Both the position numbers and the translations under genes were made by a program. From positions 868,001-932,000 of the forward strand of contig NZ_CP095078.1 of assembly GCF_022919075.1 (NCBI RefSeq): DNA of 64,000 nt, in the 5' to 3' direction. How positions within the stretch are numbered: the first letter of the stretch is position 1; the number at the start of each line of letters is the position of its first letter. Below the pieces are notes generated by a model. That model ran no database searches, had not been told where the DNA came from, and worked only from the letters and a program-made list of their open reading frames with translations. This DNA comes from Nocardioides sp. W7 (GTDB taxonomy: Bacteria; Actinomycetota; Actinomycetes; Propionibacteriales; Nocardioidaceae). Positions 1 through 7,317 of the stretch are shown piece after piece.

Positions 1-1475
1 CCGAGGGCGACCCCGACGTTGGGCTCCAGGCCCCGGGTGCGGCTGGGGAAGCCCGGCGCGCGGCGACCCGCCTTCGCCGGGGGGATGCCCATCGCGTTCA
101 TCATCTTGACGACCTTCTCGGGACCGTTCGGCATGCTGTCGGTGAGGTCGATGAAGGCGGTGTTGATCGAGTCCTCGGTGGCCTTGATCAGGTTGACCCG
201 GCCGTACGAGCTGTTGCCCTGGTTCTCGACGTCGGTGCTGCCGACGGTGATCGGGCTGTTGCCGTCGAAGGTGTCCTTGAGGGAGTAGCCGTCCTTGATA
301 CCGGCCGCCAGCGCGAACGGCTTGAGGATCGAGCCGGCCTGGCCACCGGCCACCGCCCAGTTCAGCTGGGACTTCAGGTAGTCCTGGCCGCCGTAGAAGC
401 CGCGGATCGCGCCGGTGCCCGGCTCGACGCTCGCGACCCCGACGTGCAGGTTCTTGTCGCTGAACCCCTCGGGCCGCGCCTCCTTGACCCCGGCGGCGGC
501 CGCGTCCATGTCCTTCTTGGTGAGCGTGGTGGTCACCCGCAGGCCCTTGCCGACGACCTCCTCCTCGGGGAAGCCGAGCCGCTCGAGTTCCGCCTTGACC
601 ATCGCGAGCATGTGGCCGCGCTGGCCGCCGTACGAGTCCTCCTTGACCACGGGCGGGAACTTGGGCAGCCGCCGCTGGGCCTTGGTCGACTCCTCCTCGG
701 TGAGGTAGTCGAGGCCGACCATGGCGTCCAGGATGAAGTCGTAGCCGGCCTTGAGGCTCTCGACGGCGGCCTCGCCGTTGGCCGGGTCGTACGCCGTCGG
801 GTTGTTCAGCACTCGGGCCAGCACCACCGACTGGCGCAGCGTGAGCTCGCTGGCCGGCTTGCGGAAGTACGCCTGCGCGGCCGCCTGGACGCCGTACGCC
901 CCCCGACCGAAGTAGATCGTGTTGAGGTAGTTGGTCAGGATCTCCTTCTTGCTCTGCTGACGCTGGATCTTCAGCGACAAGATCGCCTCCTTCACCTTGC
1001 GGGTGTAGGAGCGGTCCTGGTTGAGGTAGAGGATCTTGACGTACTGCTGGGTGATCGTGGACGCACCCTGGGTGGTGCCGCCGGAGGCGTTGCTGAACGC
1101 CGCGCGCAGGATGCCCTTGGGGTCGAGGCCGCTGTCGGACCAGAAGGACTGGTTCTCCGCGGCGACCACCGCGTTCTGCAGGCTCTCCGGCATCTCCTCC
1201 AGCGGGATGATGTCGCGGTTCTGGGTGGCGAAGGTGCCGAGCTTGTCACCGTTGGCGTAGCTGACGACGGTGGTCTCGTCCTGGAACTCCTCGTTCGGCT
1301 TCGGTACGTCGATCGCCTGGTAGAGCGCCACGAACGAGCCGGCCGCGAGCAGGGTGCACACCAGCCCGACGATGCCGACCCACTTGGCGACCCGCAGCAC
1401 CTTCTGCTTGCGGGTCCGGGGAGGCTTCGGGGCCTTCTTCTGAGCGGGGCCGGCGGCCCGGCGCTTGCCATTCAC
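1..1475 (-). CDS. Class A penicillin-binding protein (PBP1a/PonA-like), 3' end outside window
   Basis: Bifunctional peptidoglycan glycosyltransferase/transpeptidase of the cell envelope. About 491 residues are visible. A basic cytoplasmic tail is followed by one membrane anchor near residues 28-50. The glycosyltransferase domain shows the catalytic Glu in AENQSFW and the QGASTITQQYVK motif. The transpeptidase domain shows the SxxK nucleophile motif (SILK) and an SxN motif (SIN in DSINTAF). The KTG box lies beyond the window start. The GTG start is chosen because GGAG lies 9 bases upstream; another in-frame GTG sits 15 bases further up. It is divergent from padR. Confidence 0.95.
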   Translation of the reverse strand, partial: MNGKRRAAGPAQKKAPKPPRTRKQKVLRVAKWVGIVGLVCTLLAAGSFVALYQAIDVPKPNEEFQDETTVVSYANGDKLGTFATQNRDIIPLEEMPESLQNAVVAAENQSFWSDSGLDPKGILRAAFSNASGGTTQGASTITQQYVKILYLNQDRSYTRKVKEAILSLKIQRQQSKKEILTNYLNTIYFGRGAYGVQAAAQAYFRKPASELTLRQSVVLARVLNNPTAYDPANGEAAVESLKAGYDFILDAMVGLDYLTEEESTKAQRRLPKFPPVVKEDSYGGQRGHMLAMVKAELERLGFPEEEVVGKGLRVTTTLTKKDMDAAAAGVKEARPEGFSDKNLHVGVASVEPGTGAIRGFYGGQDYLKSQLNWAVAGGQAGSILKPFALAAGIKDGYSLKDTFDGNSPITVGSTDVENQGNSSYGRVNLIKATEDSINTAFIDLTDSMPNGPEKVVKMMNAMGIPPAKAGRRAPGFPSRTRGLEPNVGVAL

Positions 1476-1641
1476 GCGCGGTAGCTCCACGGGTCTCGGG
1501 TCGGGTTTGTACACGACGGTCGGTCTCGGCCACCACAGAGGGTACGCAACCGCGCCTACACGTCTCATTCCAGAATTCACGGCCGAGGCGGAGCGCCGAG
1601 ACCAGCGCCCCGATGCGACGAGAATTCCCGTCGGCCGGATA

Positions 1642-1654
1642 TATCGCTACGATA
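1642..1654. promoter_or_regulatory. Inverted repeat in front of padR
   Basis: A perfect inverted repeat, TATCG-cta-CGATA, lies 6 bases before the padR start codon in the padR/PBP divergent spacer. Its position fits an autoregulatory operator, but the assignment is inferred from position only. Confidence 0.35.
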
Positions 1655-1660
1655 GGTCGC

Positions 1661-2248
1661 GTGGCACGTCGTGCAGAGACCATCGAGCTCGCAGTCCTCG
1701 GACTGCTGCACGAGGGACCCATGCACGGCTACGAGCTGCGCAAGCGGCTCAACCTGATGCTCGGCTGGGGCCGGGTGCTGTCCTACGGGTCGCTCTACCC
1801 GACCCTGAAGAAGATGCTGAAGGGGTCCCTCATCGAGGAGACCACCGCCACGGTCACCCCGGTCACCCGGCGCCCGCGCATCGTCTACCAGGTCACCGAG
1901 GCCGGCACCCGCGAGTTCGAGCGCCTGATGACGGAGGTCGGCCCGACCGCCTGGGAGGACGACAACTTCGACATCCGGTTCGCCTTCTTCGGGCGCACCG
2001 ACATGGAGATCCGGCTGCGGGTCCTCGAGGGACGCCGGATCCGACTGCAGGAGCGGCTCGACCGCGTGCAGCGCGAGCTGAAGATGACCGAGCAAGAGGT
2101 CGACCGCTATGCGGCCGAGCTGCAGCGTCACGGCGTCGAGTCCGTCGAGCGCGAGGTCCGCTGGCTCTCCGACCTCATCAATGCCGAGCGAAGTGCCGGC
2201 TTGCCCCCACCCGCGGCGCCGCCGGCACCGCCAGCACCACAGTCCTAG
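1661..2248 (+). CDS. PadR-family transcriptional regulator
   Basis: Winged-helix DNA-binding regulator of 195 residues. The N-terminal PadR domain begins ETIELAVLGLLHEGPMHGYEL, followed by a helical C-terminal dimerisation part and a Pro/Ala tail. GTG at 1661 is preferred over an in-frame ATG 48 bases upstream: the family alignment begins just after it, an AGG lies close upstream, and an inverted repeat occupies the intervening leader. It lies 84 bases before ino1 on the same strand. A PadR gene next to ino1 recurs in actinobacteria, so control of ino1 is plausible but not shown. Confidence 0.9.
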   Translation: MARRAETIELAVLGLLHEGPMHGYELRKRLNLMLGWGRVLSYGSLYPTLKKMLKGSLIEETTATVTPVTRRPRIVYQVTEAGTREFERLMTEVGPTAWEDDNFDIRFAFFGRTDMEIRLRVLEGRRIRLQERLDRVQRELKMTEQEVDRYAAELQRHGVESVEREVRWLSDLINAERSAGLPPPAAPPAPPAPQS

Positions 2249-2332
2249 ACAAACCGGGTCTCAACAAACAAGGCCTGGACAACACAGTCATCGACAGTCG
2301 TCATCGTCAGCAGTGACAGGAGAGGAATCCCG

Positions 2333-3418
2333 ATGGGTTCGGTTCGCGTAGCAATCGTGGGAGTCGGCAACTGTGCCAGCTCCCTCGTCCAGGGTGTCGA
2401 GTACTACAAGGACGCCGACCCGACGGGCTCGGTCCCCGGGCTCATGCACGTCGCCTTCGGCGAGTACCACGTCAAGGACGTGGAGTTCGTCCTGGCACTC
2501 GACGTCGACGACCTGAAGGTCGGCAAGGACCTCTCCGAGGCGATCAACGCCTCGCAGAACAACACGATCAAGATCGCCGACGTCCCGACCCTCGGCGTCG
2601 AGGTCAAGCGCGGCCCGACCCTCGACGGTCTCGGCAAGTACTACCGCCAGACCATCGACGAGTCGAGCGCCGAGCCGATCGACGTCGTCCAGGCGCTCAA
2701 GGACGCCAAGGTCGACGTGATGGTGTCCTACCTCCCGGTGGGCTCCGAGGAGGCCGACAAGTTCTACGCCCAGTGCGCCATCGACGCCGGCGTGGGCTTC
2801 GTCAACGCGCTGCCCGTCTTCATCGCCTCCGACCCGGTCTGGGCCAAGAAGTTCGAGGACGCCGGCGTCCCGATCGTCGGCGACGACATCAAGTCGCAGG
2901 TCGGCGCCACCATCACCCACCGGGTGATGGCGAAGCTGTTCGAGGACCGCGGCGTGACGCTGGACCGCACCTACCAGCTCAACGTCGGCGGCAACATGGA
3001 CTTCAAGAACATGCTCGAGCGTGAGCGCCTGGAGTCCAAGAAGGTCTCCAAGACCCAGGCCGTCACCTCGAACCTGACCGGCGAGCTGGCCAACAAGATC
3101 TCCGACCGCAACGTGCACATCGGCCCGTCCGACCACGTCGCGTGGCTCGACGACCGCAAGTGGGCCTACGTCCGCCTCGAGGGTCGCGCCTTCGGCGACG
3201 CCCCCCTGAACCTCGAGTACAAGCTCGAGGTCTGGGACTCCCCGAACTCCGCCGGCATCATCATCGACGCGATCCGCGCGGCGAAGATCGCCAAGGACCG
3301 GGGCCTCGGCGGCCCGATCATCTCGGCGTCGTCGTACCTCATGAAGTCCCCGCCGGTGCAGCTCCCCGACGACGAGGGCCGCCGCCGCGTCGAGGCCTTC
3401 ATCGCCGGCGACGAGTGA
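2333..3418 (+). CDS. ino1: myo-inositol-3-phosphate synthase
   Basis: Converts glucose 6-phosphate to 1D-myo-inositol 3-phosphate using NAD+ as a recycled cofactor. This is the first step toward phosphatidylinositol and mycothiol. The 361-residue protein has the short actinobacterial length. It has the N-terminal dinucleotide-binding loop [13 protein letters not shown], the NNT segment near residue 80 and the conserved [12 protein letters not shown] stretch near residue 220. A strong AGGAGAGGA ribosome-binding site precedes the ATG. A GC-rich hairpin follows the stop codon. Confidence 0.96.
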   Translation: MGSVRVAIVGVGNCASSLVQGVEYYKDADPTGSVPGLMHVAFGEYHVKDVEFVLALDVDDLKVGKDLSEAINASQNNTIKIADVPTLGVEVKRGPTLDGLGKYYRQTIDESSAEPIDVVQALKDAKVDVMVSYLPVGSEEADKFYAQCAIDAGVGFVNALPVFIASDPVWAKKFEDAGVPIVGDDIKSQVGATITHRVMAKLFEDRGVTLDRTYQLNVGGNMDFKNMLERERLESKKVSKTQAVTSNLTGELANKISDRNVHIGPSDHVAWLDDRKWAYVRLEGRAFGDAPLNLEYKLEVWDSPNSAGIIIDAIRAAKIAKDRGLGGPIISASSYLMKSPPVQLPDDEGRRRVEAFIAGDE

Positions 3419-3443
3419 TCGCCTCCTGACGTAGGACAGACCG

Positions 3444-3475
3444 AGCCCCGCCCGACCACCAGGTCGGGCGGGGCT
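3444..3475 (+). terminator. Hairpin terminator after ino1
   Basis: Perfect 14-bp stem (AGCCCCGCCCGACC and its complement) with a 4-base loop, 25 bases after the ino1 stop. There is no T-run, which is common in high-GC actinobacterial terminators. Confidence 0.7.
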
Positions 3476-3519
3476 TCGTCGTACCCGGGCGCTAGCGTCC
3501 TCGCCGGAGGTGGTCGCCG

Positions 3520-4674
3520 ATGGGCGCAGAGATCATGCTGGTGAGCGGCAAGCGAGTGACCCTGGCCGTGCTGCAGGAGCTCTTCGCCGACCCGGGCGTC
3601 CGCTCGGCGCTGGGTGACGCCACCCTCGCCGGCAGCCCCGAGGAGCACCCACGGGTCACCCGCGTGGACACCGAGCGGCTGAGCCTGGTCCTCCACGGCC
3701 CGCAGGAGAGCCGCACCGGTGGCGGAGTGGCGGCGTACACCACCGACCTGGGCGTCGCGCGACCCACGGATGCCGACGGCAGCACCTGGTGGACCCGGTT
3801 CGAGATCGCCCGCGGGGCCGAGGACGAGGCGGCCGTGCACGTGCTGTCCGCCGTCCTGGCCGCTCTTGCCGCGGCCAGCTCCGGCCACGTCGTCGTCGAG
3901 GGTGAGCTCGTCGAGCTCGACGGCGTCGACCCGCCGGCGCCGGCCGAGGCGGTCGCCTCCGCCCCTGCCCCCGACCTCGGCACCGGGAGGGCGTACCTCA
4001 CCGCCCTGCTCCCCGGCGCCCCGCCCGACGAGGCCGGCTGGCGCCAGCTGCTGCGGGTGGTGCACGCGCTCACCGCGGACGTCCCCGAGCTGTGGCCGGG
4101 CTCCGTGCAGGTCGACGGCGAGTGGCGTCCGTTCACGGCGACGGATCCGCCCCCGCCCTGGTGGCCGTCGGCCCAGTGGCTCGCGAGCGCCGAGCCGGCC
4201 GCCACCTGGGAGCTGGCCGTCGCCGGCACACCCGGACAGACGCTCAGCCAGATCTCGCTGACGGCGACCGTCGACGCCGCCACCACGGGCCGGCTGCTCC
4301 TGGCGCTGGCCGCCCTCGACGTCGGCTACGCCTTCCTGCACCACTGGACGCCGGCCGAGACGCTGCCGTCCGACACGACCGGACTGCGCCACGACGACCC
4401 GGACGACCCCGCCGACGTCCCGTGGGTGCTGCTCACCGAGGAGGATCTGGCGGCCGGTCTGCCCGGTGTCTACTGGGCCCAGCTGATCGGCCCGGAGCTG
4501 GAGGCCGTGATCGGCCGCGACCGGCTCGCCGGCACCCCGGCCCACCGGGTCGAGGAGGTGGCCCCGCACCGCTGGCTGATACAGCTCACCCCGTCCGCCG
4601 CGGACGTCGTACACGACCTCCCGCACGTGCTGGAGGTGCAGCAGCGGGTGCGCGACCACCTTCGCGTCGAGTGA
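3520..4674 (+). CDS. Hypothetical protein, 384 residues
   Basis: I do not recognise the family. The protein is soluble and acidic, with no signal peptide or convincing membrane segment. Several tryptophan-rich stretches (STWWTRFE near 88, PPPPWWPSAQW near 210) and the absence of a known catalytic motif leave the function open. Good codon bias and GGAGG 9 bases before the ATG support a real gene. Its last three codons and stop (GTCGAGTGA) lie inside a 64-bp palindromic repeat that also occurs downstream. A DUF3396-like immunity protein was considered and not supported. Confidence 0.75.
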   Translation: MGAEIMLVSGKRVTLAVLQELFADPGVRSALGDATLAGSPEEHPRVTRVDTERLSLVLHGPQESRTGGGVAAYTTDLGVARPTDADGSTWWTRFEIARGAEDEAAVHVLSAVLAALAAASSGHVVVEGELVELDGVDPPAPAEAVASAPAPDLGTGRAYLTALLPGAPPDEAGWRQLLRVVHALTADVPELWPGSVQVDGEWRPFTATDPPPPWWPSAQWLASAEPAATWELAVAGTPGQTLSQISLTATVDAATTGRLLLALAALDVGYAFLHHWTPAETLPSDTTGLRHDDPDDPADVPWVLLTEEDLAAGLPGVYWAQLIGPELEAVIGRDRLAGTPAHRVEEVAPHRWLIQLTPSAADVVHDLPHVLEVQQRVRDHLRVE

Positions 4675-4728
4675 CATGAACTGGCCCCCTTCTGGGCCGA
4701 AATAGGGGCCACTTCCTGTCACTCGACG
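4665..4728. repeat. 64-bp palindromic repeat, copy A
   Basis: Outer arms CGTCGAGTGACA (4665-4676) and TGTCACTCGACG (4717-4728) are perfect complements. Inner arms around TGGCCCC and GGGGCCA extend the hairpin. A second copy of identical length at 5747-5810 matches at about 52 of 64 positions, with differences mostly in the loop and inner arm. The repeat provides the C-terminal codons and stop of the upstream gene and may terminate transcription in both directions. Confidence 0.85.
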
Positions 4729-4789
4729 GTTCTCCACAGGCGGCAGGAGGGCCTGGTTCACGCTGCGGCGTTACGGGCAGGCCCGGTCC

Positions 4790-5761
4790 GTGCCGCACCG
4801 CTGGGATCCGACCGCGCCGCCCGTCACCGGGCTGGTCCGCCCTGTCCGGGTGGATCCGACCGGGCGCACGGGCCCGACGCGCAAGCAGGCCAGGGGTCCG
4901 CACTGGCGCACCACCTCGGCCGGTCTCTTCGTCCCCGCGAGCGTGAGCGCCGACCTGGTCGAACAGCGGATCGTCGAGGCGCACGCGCGAGCCGGGGAGC
5001 GAGCCGTCGTCACCGGATGGGCAGCGCTGCGGCTGCACGGTGCCCGCTTCTCCGACGGGCTCGCCCGTGACGGCCGGACCCGCCTGCCCGTGCCCGTCGC
5101 CACGAACGGCGAGCGACGCGCCGAGGTCCCCGGACTGCTCCTCATCCGCCAGCGGGTGCCCGAGGACGAGGTCGTGCTCCGCCACGGGGTCCGCTGCGCG
5201 AGCGTGGAGCGCGCCCTGTTCGACGAGATGCGCCGGCTGGGCGAGCCCCGGGAGATGGCCGTGGCCGTGGGCGCGGTCTGCGCCGCCGGCCTCACCTCCG
5301 TGCAGCGGATGCGCGGCTACGCGGCGGCTCGGCGCTGGTATCGCGACGTCCGCACCGTCACCGGAGCCCTCGAGATGTCCGTCGAGGACTGCCGCTCACC
5401 GCAGGAGGACCGGTTCCGCCTGATCTGGGAGTACGACGCCGGCTGGGGTCGCCCGGTGGGCAACCGTCCGGTCCTCGACGAGTCCGGCCGGCTGGTCGCC
5501 GTACCGGACCTGCTCGACGTCACCCGCGGCGTGGTCGGGGAATACGCCGGCGCCGACCACCGCGACATCGACCGCCACGAGTCCGACATCGCGCGCGAGG
5601 CGGCGCTGCGCCGGGTCGGCCTGGAGTACGTCGAGGTCGTCGCCCGCGACCTGCGCGACCCCGCCAAGGTCGTGGCCCGGATGCAGGAGGCCGAGCAGCG
5701 AGCCGGCCTGTTGCCGAGGCGCTGGCAGGTCGGCCCGCCCATGTCTCGTCGAGTGCCATGA
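4790..5761 (+). CDS. AbiEi/DUF559-like protein, putative nuclease fold at C-terminus
   Basis: A 323-residue soluble protein. The middle part (VVTGWAALRLHGARF, then VERALFDEMRRLGEPREMAVAV) resembles AbiEi-type antitoxin-like proteins common in Nocardioides. The C-terminal third has a SPQEDRF - VPDLLD - VVGEYAGADHRD series that fits a DUF559/Vsr-like PD-(D/E)XK arrangement. No AbiEii toxin partner is adjacent. The GTG start at 4790 has no ribosome-binding site. A perfect AGGAGG at 4745-4750 points to a longer form starting at a non-standard codon such as CTG 4763. The gene lies between two copies of the 64-bp palindrome. Confidence 0.65.
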   Translation: MPHRWDPTAPPVTGLVRPVRVDPTGRTGPTRKQARGPHWRTTSAGLFVPASVSADLVEQRIVEAHARAGERAVVTGWAALRLHGARFSDGLARDGRTRLPVPVATNGERRAEVPGLLLIRQRVPEDEVVLRHGVRCASVERALFDEMRRLGEPREMAVAVGAVCAAGLTSVQRMRGYAAARRWYRDVRTVTGALEMSVEDCRSPQEDRFRLIWEYDAGWGRPVGNRPVLDESGRLVAVPDLLDVTRGVVGEYAGADHRDIDRHESDIAREAALRRVGLEYVEVVARDLRDPAKVVARMQEAEQRAGLLPRRWQVGPPMSRRVP

Positions 5762-5810
5762 ACTGGCCCCACTTCGGGCCGGATCAGGGGCCAGCTGGTG
5801 TCACTCGACG
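5747..5810. repeat. 64-bp palindromic repeat, copy B
   Basis: Same architecture and length as copy A, with outer arms CGTCGAGTGcCA and TGTCACTCGACG. It sits between two convergent genes and encodes the last codons and stop of both: RRVP-stop rightward (TGA at 5759-5761) and RSVE-stop leftward for cca. Confidence 0.85.
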
Positions 5811-7255
5811 GATCGAGCCGCCCACCAGGCGAGCAGCTCCTCGCGGGCCGTTTCCTCGCTGAGCGGGCCCCGGTCCATCCGCAGCTCCAGCAGGAACCCG
5901 TAGGCCTCGCCGACCTCCCGGCCCGGACCGATCCCGAGGATCTCCATGATCTGGTTGCCGTCGAGGTCCGGGCGCATGGAGGCCAGCTCCTCCTCCTCCG
6001 ACAGCCGCGCGATCCGCACCTCGAGGTCGTCGTAGGTCCGCCGCAGCCGGTCCGCCTTGCGCTGGTTGCGGGTCGTGCAGTCCGCCCGGGTCAGCACGTG
6101 CAGCCGCTCCAGCTGGTCACCGGCGTCGCGGACGTAGCGGCGTACCGCCGAGTCGGTCCACTCGCCGGTGCCGTAGCCGTGGAAGCGCAGGTGCAGCTCG
6201 ACCAGCTGGCTGACCGCCTCGATCTGGTCGTTGGAGAAGCGCAGCGCCTTCATCCGCTTGCGGGTCAGCTTGGCGCCGACCACGTCGTGATGGTGGAAGG
6301 TGACGGTCCCGTCGTCGACGAACTTGCGGGTGCGCGGCTTGCCGACGTCGTGCATCAGCGCCGCGAAGCGGGACACGAAGTCGGGCTTGCCACCGAGCCG
6401 GTCCTCGAGCTCGATCGCCTGCTCCAGCACGGTCAGGGTGTGCTCGTAGACGTCCTTGTGCCGGTGGTGCTCGTCGCGCTCCAGCGCGAGCGCCGGCAGC
6501 TCGGGCAGCACGTGCGCGGCCAGTCCGGTCTCCACGAGGAGGGTCAGGCCGAGGCGCGGGTACGGCGCGCAGATCAGCTTGACCAGCTCGTCGCGGACCC
6601 GCTCGGCCGAGATGATCTCGATCCGGCCGGCCATCGCGGTCATCGCCGCGACGACGCTCTCGTCCACGCTGAAGCCGAGCTGCGCGGCGAACCGGGCGGC
6701 CCGCATCATCCGCAGCGGGTCGTCGGAGAAGGAGTCCTCGGGACGGCCCGGGGTGCGCAGCACCCGGTGGGCCAGGTCCACGACGCCGCCGTGCGGGTCC
6801 TCGACCTCGCGGCCCGGGAGTCGCACCGCCATCGCGTTCACGGTGAAGTCGCGTCGGCCCAGGTCGCCGTCGAGGGAGTCGCCGAAGTCGACGTCGGGCT
6901 TGCGGGAGGAGGGGTCGTACGACTCCGAGCGGTACGTCGTCACCTCGACGTCCCACTCACCCTTGCGGCAGCCGATGGTGCCGAACGCGCGACCCATGTC
7001 CCAGGTCGCCTCGGCCCACCTCTTCAGCAGCCGCTCGGTCTCGTCGGGCCGCGCCGAGGTCGTGAAGTCGAGGTCGTTGTGGTGCCGGCCGAGCATCGCG
7101 TCCCGCACCGGGCCGCCGACCAGGGCGAGCTCGTGGCCGGCCGCCTCGAAGATCCGCCCGAGATCGTCGATCACCGGAGCGATGCGGTCCAGCTCGGTCG
7201 CCACGGACCGCTGCACCTCGGCAAGGTTCAGGGGCGGCAGAGCGACATCAGACAC
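5801..7255 (-). CDS. cca: CCA tRNA nucleotidyltransferase
   Basis: Adds or repairs the 3'-CCA end of tRNAs. The 484-residue protein has the nucleotidyltransferase head LVGGPVRDAMLG with the metal-binding pair in NDLDFTT (residues about 46-66), the RRDFTVNAMA motif, the RMMRAARFAAQLGF fold-recognition segment and an HD domain with MHDVGKP. The HD domain is typical of the actinobacterial PcnA/Cca type. It is convergent with the AbiEi-like gene and divergent from the DUF6049 gene across 62 bases. In mycobacteria a mutT4-type gene sits in this gap; none is present here. Confidence 0.95.
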   Translation of the reverse strand: MSDVALPPLNLAEVQRSVATELDRIAPVIDDLGRIFEAAGHELALVGGPVRDAMLGRHHNDLDFTTSARPDETERLLKRWAEATWDMGRAFGTIGCRKGEWDVEVTTYRSESYDPSSRKPDVDFGDSLDGDLGRRDFTVNAMAVRLPGREVEDPHGGVVDLAHRVLRTPGRPEDSFSDDPLRMMRAARFAAQLGFSVDESVVAAMTAMAGRIEIISAERVRDELVKLICAPYPRLGLTLLVETGLAAHVLPELPALALERDEHHRHKDVYEHTLTVLEQAIELEDRLGGKPDFVSRFAALMHDVGKPRTRKFVDDGTVTFHHHDVVGAKLTRKRMKALRFSNDQIEAVSQLVELHLRFHGYGTGEWTDSAVRRYVRDAGDQLERLHVLTRADCTTRNQRKADRLRRTYDDLEVRIARLSEEEELASMRPDLDGNQIMEILGIGPGREVGEAYGFLLELRMDRGPLSEETAREELLAWWAARSVE

Positions 7256-7317
7256 GAGGGTTGAGTCTAGGCCGTGCTGCCCGAGAGCTCCGAGTCCCGG
7301 CGGATAGAGTCGAGTGC

